From: an uncultured Alistipes sp.
GTDB lineage: Bacteria; Bacteroidota; Bacteroidia; Bacteroidales; Rikenellaceae
DNA: 48,501 nucleotides
Direction: 5' to 3'
NCBI GenBank assembly: GCA_949285535.1
Contig: CASDZP010000008.1
Location: 1 to 48,501 of the forward strand
Shown: in pieces, positions 1 to 8,149 of the stretch
How the letters are laid out: every line of letters starts with the position of its first letter
How positions within the stretch are numbered: the first letter of the stretch is position 1
Notes under the pieces: model-generated
The model's input: only the letters and a program-made list of their open reading frames with translations
Told to the model about the DNA's origin: nothing
Databases searched by the model: none
Program-made: the position numbers and the translations under genes

Positions 1-94
<94 letters not shown>

Positions 95-251
95 TAAAGT
101 TTTATTTTTATGTCTATCAGAATCGACCCGTCCTCTAGCTCAAAGGAATCTGCTCGTCAATCTTTACGACTGACTTGCTGCTATTCTATCCATTCTTTTC
201 AATGAACTTTTCTCTTCACGAGAGCAACCGTAAACTTTTCGATTGCGGATG

Positions 252-282
252 CAAAGATACACACAAAAACATTACCTCCAAA
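252..282 (-). promoter_or_regulatory. rRNA operon promoter
   Basis: On the minus strand TTTG (279-282) is followed after exactly 19 nt by TATCTTTG (252-259). This is a perfect match to the Bacteroidetes -33/-7 consensus TTTG-N19-TAnnTTTG. It lies about 150 bp upstream of mature 16S and is the likely main rRNA promoter. The foldback arm starting at 256 begins inside the -7 box. Confidence 0.85.
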
Positions 283-482
283 TATTTTTCGCACTTTTTT
301 TGAAAGTTTTTTGAATGTAGGTTGAAAATCAGAGATTTGTATTTTCAAGTTTTTTGATTTTTACACGTTTTTTTTGTGTAAAAATCAAAACTCGCAAATA
401 CAAATCCCCGTTTTCAACCTACATTCAAAAAACTTTCAAAAAAGTGCGAAAAATATTCGGAGGTAATGTTTTTGTGTGTATC
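256..482. repeat. Foldback inverted duplication 1, upstream of rRNA
   Basis: Arms 256-366 and 376-482 are reverse complements of each other around a 9-nt T-rich loop, with about ten mismatches and small gaps by eye. The left arm is taken as the original because it carries the rRNA promoter upstream region. The right arm is its inverted copy and abuts repeat element copy 1. In the copy the -33 TTTG has become TTCG. The -7 box is cut at the junction, TATC followed by AATG, so the duplicate promoter is dead. Confidence 0.93.
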
Positions 483-670
483 AATGTCTCCGACGGGTCT
501 GCCGACGTCTGCCGACAGCCGCTCCCGCGAGGCTCTCCGAGGGGTCTCCCGACGGGCGCCTTCAGCGGGAGTTACTTTGTCACTCGACAAAGTAACCAAA
601 ACGAGGGGGCACAGCCCCTTTTGACCATATCATACCACGTTGGCTCATTATCTTTTACGAAGTCAGTATC
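483..670 (-). repeat. Dispersed element E, copy 1
   Basis: Read on the minus strand, the conserved core starts near 670 with GACTTCGTAAAAGATAATGA. It passes through the GGGGC-TGT-GCCCC hairpin and the 26-nt palindrome at 571-596 (arms GTTACTTTGTC, here with a one-base loop variant). A long GC-rich modular tail follows and ends in GTCGGAGAC at the foldback. The 5' edge lies about 35 nt past the stop codon of the small gene at 705-962. Confidence 0.93.
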
Positions 671-704
671 TAACCATTTATATACTTCCAAATGTATACC
701 GTTT

Positions 705-962
705 TTATTCAGCATCTACTTCCTTGACATCTTCAATAAATAAGTCTATTAAAGATATTGCAACACCACCTGTCATTGTATCTACATCCCCATTCTTGAA
801 TGCGTATACAAACGGAAAACCCGTACAGCTATCTTCAGGGAATGCGTATAAGAAATAATCTGTATCATCCTTTCGACCTAAATATTCAAAATTTTCGCCA
901 TATTGTTCAACCAATTGCCCGGCTGCCTTTATAACTTCTTCAGGAACTTTCATAACCAACAA
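705..962 (-). CDS. Hypothetical protein, 85 aa
   Basis: Not recognised. It encodes a small acidic protein with mixed aromatic and charged residues and no signal peptide or membrane segment. The central stretch GRKDDTDYFLYAFPEDS followed by a Gly- and Phe-rich part suggests a compact globular domain. Two in-frame starts exist, residue 1 (962) and residue 4 (953). A -7-like TATATTTG at 976-983 on the minus strand favours the second, giving a very short leader. It stands alone between the rRNA promoter region and the M16 operon, with element E just beyond its stop. Immunity-like small proteins are one possibility, but nothing in the sequence shows it. Confidence 0.6.
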   Translation of the reverse strand: MLVMKVPEEVIKAAGQLVEQYGENFEYLGRKDDTDYFLYAFPEDSCTGFPFVYAFKNGDVDTMTGGVAISLIDLFIEDVKEVDAE

Positions 963-1125
963 ATTTAGATATATACAAATATAGCGTTCTTATAATACTA
1001 AAAATAAAACATTTACTCAAAAATCCTACCCGACATACAAATGGATATTTCTAATGTATTTAACCCAAATTTCATAAGTATAATATTTTTCAACCGTATA
1101 ACTGTATAAATTGAAATTAATTGAT

Positions 1126-1205
1126 AAAAAACTTGCGTGGTATGTAAATTGATTCGTCGGAAAATATTATCGACAAGTCAATTTACATACCACGTAAGTT
1201 TTTTT
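1126..1205. terminator. Long bidirectional hairpin in the 963-1303 gap
   Basis: Arms of about 27 nt (1126-1152 and 1178-1205) are nearly perfect reverse complements, with one mismatch. They enclose a 25-nt loop that itself contains GTCG/CGAC pairing. A-runs flank one side and T-runs the other, so it could terminate in both directions. It lies about 100 nt past the stop of the M16 operon. No element E is attached. The rest of the gap is AT-rich, with repeated CTAATTAA-like words at 1217-1270 and no gene. Confidence 0.6.
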
Positions 1206-1303
1206 TTATTTCTTTTGAACTAATTAAGCTAATTATAATTAAGCTAACTAATTAAAACTAACTAATTGATTTAACAACAGGTAATTTAAATATGAAGATA
1301 AGG

Positions 1304-2572
1304 TTATTCTTTACCTACAACAACCAAACTTAAATCATTGAGGTATTTATTCGCCGCCTCAATAATCATTTCAGGTGTAGTGTTGTTTATTTTGTTCACA
1401 ATGTCGGATATATGTCTGTTGTCGGTATTGTTTTGCAGATTCTCAATCGTAACATCACAAATACCGAAAGGTCCGTCAAGTATGCGCATCATCTCACCTA
1501 TCATCACACTCTTGACCATGTTGAGTTCATCCTCGCTTACAAGCTCATTTTTGATAATCTCTATCTCTTTGAAGATTTCATCTATCGAAGCCTGTGTATA
1601 TTCGGATGCCACCTGTGTGGTTATCACAAAATAACCCGACTCCTCCAGACAATTGACCTGTGCGAAAGCGCCGTATGTATAACCTTTGTCTTCACGAAGA
1701 TTCTGAACCAATCGTGAACTGAAATAGCCGCCTAAAACGGTAGCTATAACCTGCATCGTCACATAATCGGGATGATTGCTCGGAAACAAGGCACGACCTA
1801 TTCTTATCGCCGACTGAACAGCCTCTTTTTTATTAACACGCATCTCCGTAACAGATACAGCCGACGGAATAGTTCCAGTCGCCCTCTCCCCGCGAGGCAG
1901 TTTATCGACAACTCGCAGAACTTTCTCCACGACATCGTCTTTCAATTTGCCGCTTATGACCGTAAAACTGTTGTCGAGCGTGTAATATTTCTTGAAAAAA
2001 TCCTTTAAATGTTCCGATGTAAGAGTGTCGTATTCCGACGCCTCCGAAGAGTAACCGTAAGGATGTTTTTCGCCGTATATCGCTTTCCAGAAAGCCTCCG
2101 CAGCCATAACATCGACTTTTGTACGTTGTATCGCGAGCGACTGTTTTCGTTTGGAAGCGTATATTTCCAACTCGTTTTCGGGAAAGGTCGGCGAAGTCAA
2201 TATCTCCTCAAGGAATGAGAGTGTCTCAGCTAAAAATTTACTCAAACAGCAGACCGTGACGATAGAGTAGTCTCTGTCAACGGATGTATTGTAATATATG
2301 CCGTAATAGTCGAGTGTTTCCGAAAGTTGTTCGGATGTATGTAGCGTCGTACCCTCTGCCAACATGTTGACCGTAGCCGAAGCGGTAAACGGATGCGACT
2401 GATAGCGGACACCCGCACGGAAAACAACACTTATCCTCACAACATCGAGTTCCGTACTCTCAACATAATGGACAACTGCGCCCGAAGGACTCTTGACGGT
2501 GTTGAAATTGAGAACATCGACATCCTTGGGTATGACTATCTGCGGTTGCTGTGACTGGTCTTTATATTTCAT
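1304..2572 (-). CDS. M16 family peptidase, non-catalytic partner
   Basis: 422 aa, the usual length for a bacterial M16B protein of two similar halves. The N-terminal half keeps the M16 fold, but the HxxEH zinc motif is absent: its place is taken by a TVNMLAEGT stretch. The second half has the conserved LREDKGYTYGA segment, whose Arg/Tyr pair helps bind substrate in inactive M16 subunits. With the gene just upstream it should form a heterodimeric metallopeptidase. The gap to that gene is 3 nt, so they are co-transcribed. There is no signal peptide, and the substrate is unknown. Confidence 0.9.
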   Translation of the reverse strand: MKYKDQSQQPQIVIPKDVDVLNFNTVKSPSGAVVHYVESTELDVVRISVVFRAGVRYQSHPFTASATVNMLAEGTTLHTSEQLSETLDYYGIYYNTSVDRDYSIVTVCCLSKFLAETLSFLEEILTSPTFPENELEIYASKRKQSLAIQRTKVDVMAAEAFWKAIYGEKHPYGYSSEASEYDTLTSEHLKDFFKKYYTLDNSFTVISGKLKDDVVEKVLRVVDKLPRGERATGTIPSAVSVTEMRVNKKEAVQSAIRIGRALFPSNHPDYVTMQVIATVLGGYFSSRLVQNLREDKGYTYGAFAQVNCLEESGYFVITTQVASEYTQASIDEIFKEIEIIKNELVSEDELNMVKSVMIGEMMRILDGPFGICDVTIENLQNNTDNRHISDIVNKINNTTPEMIIEAANKYLNDLSLVVVGKE

Positions 2573-2575
2573 CGT

Positions 2576-3811
2576 CTATTTCTTCAGGTAATAAAGTGTT
2601 GTTGAGTTCTCGTCACGGAAAATATCGGCGGAGGTATCGATAATCATATCTGGAGTAACCGAACGATACATGGACAATTCGTTGTTCACGAGAGATATAT
2701 CGCCCAACATCTCGTAAAAACAGAGATTCATGGCTTTATCCATGATGTTCACCTCACCGAAAAGCGTATTGGACTCAAACTTGTTCTGAACCTTTGTCAG
2801 TTCATAAAGCCCCACTTTCTCGCATGACATGGCTTTCAGCTGTTCGACAAGCGCATCTTTCGCCTTGCGAGGATCAACACCGTCAGCCACCTGTCCGCAA
2901 GCTATAAACAAACCGGGGTCTATATCGCCCGTAATATAGGCGTTCACCGAAGTGAAAAGCGGTTCTTTTTTAACCAACGATTGGTATAGGCGTGAAGAGT
3001 TACCGTTTGACAGAAGGTCGGATATTGTGTCGCAGACAACAAAATCCGGACTCAGGCGTCCGCCAATTTTGTAAGCTACATAAACGAGAGCGGCTGGAAC
3101 ATCACCATATACCGTTACTTCGCGAGCATTGCTCTGCGGCGGTTCAATGGGAAGAACGGCAGAAGGTTCGCCCTGTTTCGTTATGTGACCGAAGCGAGAC
3201 TCCACCATGTCAAACATCTCGTCATACTCATAATCGCCCGCAACAGCTATTATGGCGTTGGCAGGGTAGTAGTGACGACGGTAAAAGTCTCTGACATCGT
3301 CCAAAGAGGCGTTTTTTATATGGTCGGGAGTCTTGCCTATGGTAGGCCAGCTGTACGGATGTACCTTATAGGCGGCGGAACGGAGTTTGTGCCACAAATC
3401 ACCGTAAGGTTTGTTTATGTAACGTTCGTTAAACTCCTCTACAACGACCTTTTTCTGAATATCCAGCGACTCGTCGTTGATGTTAAGGTCTGTCATTCTA
3501 TCCGACTCAAGCCAAAGAGCGGTATCTATGTTCTCTTTTGGCATGGTTATGTAAAAGTCGGTGTAGTCGTTATTGGTGAAAGCGTTGTTTTCACCGGCGG
3601 CGACCTGTATCGGTATATCGAAAGAGGGAGCGTTCTTTGAACCCGAAAACATCAGATGTTCAAAAAGATGTGCGAACCCCGTTTTTTCGGGATTCTCGTT
3701 TCGGGCGCCGACTTTATAGATTATGTTGACGACCGACATGCGTGTGGCTGTGTCACGATGAGCCACAACGGTCAGTCCGTTGGATAAAACTTTGCGTCTG
3801 TAATCAATCAT
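2576..3811 (-). CDS. M16 family zinc peptidase, catalytic subunit
   Basis: 411 aa. The inverted zinc motif HLFEH lies at residues 48-52 (His48, Glu51, His52), and an EEFNER stretch at 125-130 supplies the candidate third ligand Glu. This is the standard active-site layout of insulinase-family peptidases. It has no signal peptide, so it is probably cytoplasmic. The start codon overlaps the end of the upstream tetR gene by 8 nt, and the inactive partner follows after 3 nt. This is a three-gene operon of regulator, catalytic and non-catalytic subunit. Confidence 0.93.
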   Translation of the reverse strand: MIDYRRKVLSNGLTVVAHRDTATRMSVVNIIYKVGARNENPEKTGFAHLFEHLMFSGSKNAPSFDIPIQVAAGENNAFTNNDYTDFYITMPKENIDTALWLESDRMTDLNINDESLDIQKKVVVEEFNERYINKPYGDLWHKLRSAAYKVHPYSWPTIGKTPDHIKNASLDDVRDFYRRHYYPANAIIAVAGDYEYDEMFDMVESRFGHITKQGEPSAVLPIEPPQSNAREVTVYGDVPAALVYVAYKIGGRLSPDFVVCDTISDLLSNGNSSRLYQSLVKKEPLFTSVNAYITGDIDPGLFIACGQVADGVDPRKAKDALVEQLKAMSCEKVGLYELTKVQNKFESNTLFGEVNIMDKAMNLCFYEMLGDISLVNNELSMYRSVTPDMIIDTSADIFRDENSTTLYYLKK

Positions 3812-4478
3812 TTATTTGACGTTCTGTTTCTTGTTGTTCCTCGTGTTGCTGTTCCTGCGATTCGTTCATCTTTTGAAGCTCCTGTTCGAGTATCTTCAAA
3901 CCTTTCTCGTTAGCAACACCACGGATATGATAGTTTATGAACTGACGGTGCGTGATGTTGAGATTGAGATTATCCTTGACTCCTTCAACCCAACCGCAAA
4001 ACATGTCATTCATGGTGCCCATGATATAGTTCATGATGTCGTCCGGATTGAAATCACTTCGGTATATACCCTCTCTGACACCCTGCTCTATATTTCGTTT
4101 TATGAAAGAAGCCATCATCTCTTTCAGATGCATAAGGTGTTTTTCGTACAAATCGGGGTATTCGCTCTTAAATGTACGGTAGAATATGACGGAGTGGGGT
4201 ATTGGATGTTTGCGCTGAAACTCAAGCACCTTTATGAGAACCTCTATCGCATTCATGTTTTCTGACGGCTGTTGCGACATGTAAGAGAAATAGATGCGGG
4301 TTCTGTATGTAAGTATATCCTCCAGAAGCGTCTCTTTATCCTTGAAATTATTGTATAGGGTCATTTTTGTAACGCCTATGCTCTCAGCCAGGTCGTCCAT
4401 GCGTAAAGCTTCGACTCCTCTCTGTTCCAACAGATTGTAAATAGCTTCTATGTAAATTTCTTTCTTGGTCTTTTTCAT
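3804..4478 (-). CDS. TetR/AcrR family transcriptional regulator
   Basis: 224 aa. Residues 5-52 form the TetR helix-turn-helix, ending in the typical GVTKMTLYNNFKDKETLLED. The remainder is the variable all-helical ligand-binding and dimer domain. The C-terminus is a low-complexity Gln/Glu tail, about residues 205-222. It is the first gene of an operon with two M16 peptidases, so it probably controls them and itself. A perfect 8-4-8 palindrome just upstream of its promoter is the best operator candidate. The inducing ligand cannot be inferred. Confidence 0.92.
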   Translation of the reverse strand: MKKTKKEIYIEAIYNLLEQRGVEALRMDDLAESIGVTKMTLYNNFKDKETLLEDILTYRTRIYFSYMSQQPSENMNAIEVLIKVLEFQRKHPIPHSVIFYRTFKSEYPDLYEKHLMHLKEMMASFIKRNIEQGVREGIYRSDFNPDDIMNYIMGTMNDMFCGWVEGVKDNLNLNITHRQFINYHIRGVANEKGLKILEQELQKMNESQEQQHEEQQETERQIND

Positions 4479-4504
4479 GACTTAAATCCACAACCGTTAG
4501 TAAA

Positions 4505-4535
4505 CAAAGTTAACGATATTTTGTCTATTATGAAA
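4505..4535 (-). promoter_or_regulatory. Promoter of tetR-M16 operon
   Basis: On the minus strand TTTC (4532-4535) and TAACTTTG (4505-4512) are separated by 19 nt. This matches the Bacteroidetes consensus with one change in the -33 box. The start codon at 4478 lies about 20 nt beyond the expected transcription start. Confidence 0.65.
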
Positions 4536-4555
4536 AATGTTTATGACTAAACATT
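4536..4555. promoter_or_regulatory. Palindrome AATGTTTA-TGAC-TAAACATT, candidate TetR operator
   Basis: A perfect 8-4-8 inverted repeat sits immediately upstream of the -33 box of the tetR promoter. Length and symmetry fit a TetR-dimer operator. The position is unusual for simple steric repression, because most TetR sites overlap the -10/-35 region. The function is inferred only from position. Confidence 0.45.
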
Positions 4556-4657
4556 ATACAAAAACAATATGTCGATATAAAAAATACGGTTGAATCAGAT
4601 AATTTCAATCAAATATTATTTAAGCAACACCAAATACAGCATCAAAGCACAAACGGA

Positions 4658-5167
4658 TTATATACACAGTTCGCCATATAGTTCGAATATACTTTTTTTC
4701 AGTACTGGATGTATGTATTCGGGCATAATCTCTTTCAACGGGGTCAGAACAAAACCGCGTTTTTGTATCTCGGGGTGTGGTATCTCAAGAAGCTCCGTTT
4801 TTATCACACAATCATCCCAAAAGAGTATGTCTATATCCATGTTACGAGAGGCAAATCCCAGCTCCCCTCTCTTTCGCGCCTCCCATTTGGCTTTTTCATA
4901 TTCGTCGTCACCTCTGTCTCTACCGAAAAGACGCTCTATCTCCCATATGGACTTCAAAAATTCATAAGAACTCTTTTCGGTATCAATCACCAACACCTGG
5001 TTAAGAAAATCACGCTCCGCTTCAAAACCGAAAGGAGGTGTACGATAAACAGACGACAAAAGTATTATATCACCCAGTTGTTCGGAAATAAAATCCCTCA
5101 CTTTTTTTATGTCCGACTCTATTCCGACACCATTGCCGCCGGTTATTATAACAACCTTACTTTTCAT
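4658..5167 (-). CDS. folK: 2-amino-4-hydroxy-6-hydroxymethyldihydropteridine diphosphokinase
   Basis: 169 aa, normal for HPPK. It transfers pyrophosphate from ATP to hydroxymethyldihydropterin in folate synthesis. Visible family features are the N-terminal GGNxG-type start, the SSVYRTPPFGF segment, FLNQVLVIDT, the IERLFGRDRG signature with its catalytic basic residues, and the metal-binding RNMDIDILFWDD. The C-terminal half contains IPHPEIQKRGFVLTPLKEIMP, also typical. It lies alone between the tetR operon and holB on the same strand. A CATATTTG near 5226-5233 on the minus strand is a weak -7 candidate. Confidence 0.95.
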   Translation of the reverse strand: MKSKVVIITGGNGVGIESDIKKVRDFISEQLGDIILLSSVYRTPPFGFEAERDFLNQVLVIDTEKSSYEFLKSIWEIERLFGRDRGDDEYEKAKWEARKRGELGFASRNMDIDILFWDDCVIKTELLEIPHPEIQKRGFVLTPLKEIMPEYIHPVLKKSIFELYGELCI

Positions 5168-5275
5168 CGTTCCATCTCAATTACCCGAGTTCAGTAAATA
5201 ATCCAACCCAAACAAAAACAGAAGATGTTTTACCCAAATATGTTTTCTTATCAACACATTTGACAAATCGTTTCG

Positions 5276-6454
5276 TCAAGCTTTTCTAATCAGCTTGCTA
5301 ATAGACAAAGCAAAGTGCGTAAACAATATTTTTGTATTCGCGTTAAAAGTAAGCTCGAGGGCAACTCTCTCAAACTCTGATATGAGTATCTCTATGTTTG
5401 CATGGTTGACAAACGGAAAGAAACGGGTTATAAACTGCGCCTCTTTACCGTAAGAGTAGTTCAATTCAGGCATTCCGACGGTAACCATATAACTGTCACG
5501 CAACATTTTCAGCGAGTAATCGACAAAATCTTTCTGCGCCTCACGGCTCAAAGCCGCCATGGACTCACCCCATTCCATCAAACCGACATGGTTAACGGCA
5601 AAACAGAGACGCATCAGAGAAGTGAACATTGTGAAATTCTCGTCGTCCTCATCCTGCTGTTTTTCGGATTCAGTAACTATATCAACAGCACGAATCAAGT
5701 CTCCTTGCGACATGCGTGCCACTCTTTCGGCATCTATGCCGTCACCGAATCGGTCTGTCAGATAGTTTGCGACATACTCTCGCTCAACAGGAGGAACATA
5801 TAGTGTTTGTGTTCTCGACAATATTGTTTTCAACACAGAATCGGGATTCTCGCTGACAAAGAGAAACAGAGTTTTTTCGGCTGGTTCTTCAAAAAGTTTC
5901 AACAGTTTGTTTGCTGCGCTGTCGTTCATACGTTCGGGCAGCCACATAATCAATATCTTATATCCGCCCTCGTATGACTTATAACTGAACTTTCTAATTA
6001 TCTCATGCGCCTCTGAACGGTTTATGATACCCTGACTGTTTTTTCCGATACCTATATGCTCATACCAATCCTTTTCAGAGAAACAACATAGTGGTGAGCT
6101 TTCCCCTATCATTGAACGCCACATTTCGATAAGAGAATCGCTTATCACTTCCGTACCGTTACTGTTTCTGTTGACCATTGAGTCGCTTTTAGCTACCGGG
6201 AAAGAGAAATGTAGGTCGGGGTGTTCGAGATGCGCGACTTTATAACAAGAGGGACAAACACCGCAAGAGTCACCGTTTTGGTGATTCTCACACAAAACAT
6301 ATTGCGCATACGCCAGAGCCAAAGCCAAAGTCCCGTATCCGCTTTTACCAGCCAACAGCTGGGCATGCGAAACATGCCCTTCGTCGAAACTTCTTTTCAA
6401 AAGTTCCTTAACCTTGTTTTGTCCCGTTATTTCTGAAAACTTCATTGTCGTCAA
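5276..6454 (-). CDS. holB: DNA polymerase III subunit delta prime
   Basis: 392 aa clamp-loader subunit. The N-terminal AAA+ domain begins with FSEITGQNKVKELLK. It has a degenerate P-loop (AGKSGYGTLAL, lacking the usual Lys), then a four-cysteine zinc module near residues 55-70 (CENHQNGDSCGVCPSC). NDSAANKLLKLFEEP and the SRT sensor motif (ILSRTQTL) follow. A degenerate P-loop agrees with delta prime being an ATPase-dead subunit. The C-terminal third is the helical collar. Upstream lies a long AT-rich gap with no clear -33/-7 promoter. Confidence 0.94.
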   Translation of the reverse strand: MTTMKFSEITGQNKVKELLKRSFDEGHVSHAQLLAGKSGYGTLALALAYAQYVLCENHQNGDSCGVCPSCYKVAHLEHPDLHFSFPVAKSDSMVNRNSNGTEVISDSLIEMWRSMIGESSPLCCFSEKDWYEHIGIGKNSQGIINRSEAHEIIRKFSYKSYEGGYKILIMWLPERMNDSAANKLLKLFEEPAEKTLFLFVSENPDSVLKTILSRTQTLYVPPVEREYVANYLTDRFGDGIDAERVARMSQGDLIRAVDIVTESEKQQDEDDENFTMFTSLMRLCFAVNHVGLMEWGESMAALSREAQKDFVDYSLKMLRDSYMVTVGMPELNYSYGKEAQFITRFFPFVNHANIEILISEFERVALELTFNANTKILFTHFALSISKLIRKA

Positions 6455-7067
6455 TTCCTGTTCTTTTTCGTTTCGTCTTTTCCTCTTTTATTCGTTAACG
6501 AAGTTTTGTCAACATTTCCGTCACCGATTTTTTTTATTTGTTTACTTTTTAAAAAAGAAAAAAACAATAAATAATAATGCCCTGTTGATAGGTTGATTCA
6601 AGTTTTATTTTCTTCTTGCTTTTTCTGAATAAACACTATATCAACACATTATTTTGTCTCATATTTTTGATTTTCAATCAATTCACAAAGGTAATGTTTA
6701 TTGTTGAAAAAATAGTTTCAAACGCATGATTTATTGTTTCCGTGTTGAAAAGGTTTCGACAATCATATCAAAGTCTGTTTATTTTATGTGATAACTGTTG
6801 GTTTGTCTGACAAACTTCATGTTAATACCACTCTTGTGTTTTTTGTATGTTGATATATATGACCTTTTTCAATATTTATCAACACCTTTTCAATACATAA
6901 AATTATATTTTTTGATTATATATTGACAATTATAAATTATGTACTGAGTATTATTTTTTATTCTTTATAATAGTATGACATATAATAGATATGGTAGACA
7001 AACTGAGTTTTAATATTAATATGACATTTGGATGTTTTTGTTGGAAATAATAAAGCCAAATAACTAA
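6455..7067. other. Long AT-rich gap with repeated TGTTGA/TCAACA words
   Basis: No credible gene is present in this stretch of about 610 nt, which is over 70% AT by eye. Words resembling a DnaA box with one change recur: TGTTGATAG near 6583, ATATCAACACA near 6638, TGTTGAAAA near 6701 and 6743, TGTTGATAT near 6849, and TTATCAACA near 6877. T-rich strings such as TTTTTTATTTG near 6530 could unwind easily. An origin, another protein-binding array or simple AT drift are all possible. Confidence 0.3.
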
Positions 7068-7093
7068 AAAGCCTCTCTTACATGAGAGGCTTT
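7068..7093 (-). terminator. Intrinsic terminator of the two-component/small-protein operon
   Basis: AAAGCCTCTC and GAGAGGCTTT form a perfect 10-bp stem with a 6-nt loop, followed by a T-run on the minus strand. It lies about 30 nt past the stop of the second small membrane protein, so histidine kinase, regulator and both small genes can be one transcript. Confidence 0.85.
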
Positions 7094-7120
7094 GGGTTTA
7101 CAAGAAAGAGTAAAATATAT

Positions 7121-7222
7121 TCATTTTTTAGATTTATTATTCTTTCTGTCTTTTGTATAGTAGTATATTACAGTTACAATAGCAAAACTTGCTATTAAGG
7201 TATACATAATCATTGCTCCCAT
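7121..7222 (-). CDS. Tiny membrane protein B, 33 aa
   Basis: A very short gene: ATG at 7222, TGA at 7121-7123. The protein is MGAMIMYTLIASF followed by a hydrophobic run to an IYYY edge, then a Lys/Asn-rich tail (KDRKNNKSKK). That is one membrane span with a positive cytoplasmic tail. It matches protein A (7355-7468) at about 16 of 33 positions, including the MGA start, IYY and the KD-KNN-SKK tail. Parallel conservation in tandem is good evidence that both are translated. An AAAAAGG-like stretch lies about 8 nt upstream of the ATG. Function unknown; the size and layout resemble type I toxin peptides or small kinase modulators. Confidence 0.72.
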   Translation of the reverse strand: MGAMIMYTLIASFAIVTVIYYYTKDRKNNKSKK

Positions 7223-7354
7223 GTGTTTACCTTTTTTACTTTTTAGAACGTTTGTGTATATTAATACACTATATATACTTCAAGTTAAATTTTAGATGCT
7301 ACTGAAAACAGATGACAATAGTGTTTTTGTCATTTGTTTGGTAATATCTGTTAA

Positions 7355-7468
7355 TTATTTGTCATGTGTTTTTTTAGATGTATTGTTCTTTTTGTCTTTG
7401 ATGGAGTAGTATATTAATGCAGTTATAGATATAATTGACATAAAAATTGATACAATTATAGCTCCCAT
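7355..7468 (-). CDS. Tiny membrane protein A, 37 aa
   Basis: ATG at 7468, TAA at 7355-7357. It begins 19 nt after the stop of the response regulator, so the two are co-transcribed. The protein starts MGAIIVSIF, has one hydrophobic span of about 20 residues ending IYY, and a basic tail, KDKKNNTSKKTHDK. It is a clear paralogue of protein B further downstream. The first 21 residues are enough to cross the membrane, with the tail in the cytoplasm by the positive-inside rule. I do not recognise the family. Being next to a sensor kinase suggests a role in its signalling or as its output, but this is only context. Confidence 0.75.
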   Translation of the reverse strand: MGAIIVSIFMSIISITALIYYSIKDKKNNTSKKTHDK

Positions 7469-7487
7469 TTTATTAACATTTTAGTGG

Positions 7488-8138
7488 TTATATTTCCACA
7501 AGATGATGTTTTATTGCGAATACCACCAAATTGGCTGTATTCTTGCAATTCGTTTTTGCCAAAATATTGGAACGGTGTTTGTCGACGGTTCGTTTTGAGA
7601 TGAAAAGTTCCTCGCCGATTTCTTGGTTGGAGAGACCTTTGCATATAAGAAAAAGTATTTCCATTTCCCGTTCGGAAAGTATCTCACCACCGCTTACAAC
7701 GGATGAGGTTCCTGTTGAACGTAGATTGCTGACAAGGTTAACCAATAATTCCTGTGAAAAATAGGTGCCTCCTGCGGCGACACTCTCCATGGCGTCAACA
7801 ACCTCTTGAATGTCGGAGTTTTTCAGGACAAAGCCTTTTACACCAAGAGAGACCATTTTGAAATAGTAGTCTTCCTCTCCATACATTGAGAGGGTTATGA
7901 TAGGCAGGTTAGGATATTTTTCAAGGGCACGCTCCGCCGCCTCGATACCGTCCATTTCGGGCATATTTATGTCGAGCAGGACGACATCGGGAGTCTTCTC
8001 GTCGAGCATCTTTAAAAACTCCTTACCGTCAGCCGCCTCACCGATAACTCTGAAATCGGATGTGTTGTTTATCAACAGCTTCAGACCGTTTCTGAAGAGA
8101 GTGTGGTCGTCGACTATTATTACACTCTTGTTATCCAC
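7488..8138 (-). CDS. NarL/FixJ-family response regulator
   Basis: 216 aa. The receiver domain, residues 5-120, has acidic pocket Asp10/Asp11, phospho-acceptor Asp56 (VVLLDINMP) and the conserved Lys in GFVLKNS. The LuxR-type helix-turn-helix is at about 150-210, with LSEREMEILFLICKGLSNQEIGEEL and SKRTVDKHRSNIL. It is the DNA-binding output of the sensor kinase encoded 11 nt upstream. Two tiny membrane protein genes follow in the same operon and may be targets or accessory parts. Confidence 0.95.
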   Translation of the reverse strand: MDNKSVIIVDDHTLFRNGLKLLINNTSDFRVIGEAADGKEFLKMLDEKTPDVVLLDINMPEMDGIEAAERALEKYPNLPIITLSMYGEEDYYFKMVSLGVKGFVLKNSDIQEVVDAMESVAAGGTYFSQELLVNLVSNLRSTGTSSVVSGGEILSEREMEILFLICKGLSNQEIGEELFISKRTVDKHRSNILAKTNCKNTANLVVFAIKHHLVEI

Positions 8139-8149
8139 AGTATCACGTT

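Noticed and set aside
95..250. tRNA or other RNA gene in the rRNA leader
   Set aside because: No cloverleaf or TTCGA/GGTTC pattern was found. It is leader sequence between promoter and 16S.
256..482. Foldbacks as assembly or amplification artefacts
   Set aside because: Five of six pairs of arms differ by substitutions and gaps, and each adjoins an element E tail. Random chimeras would give identical arms and no shared neighbour. Only the perfect pair at 48233-48357 could be doubted.
571..596. E palindrome as an integron attC site
   Set aside because: The GTTAC ends look attractive, but the core does not follow the GTTRRRY/RYYYAAC rule. There is no integrase or cassette array.
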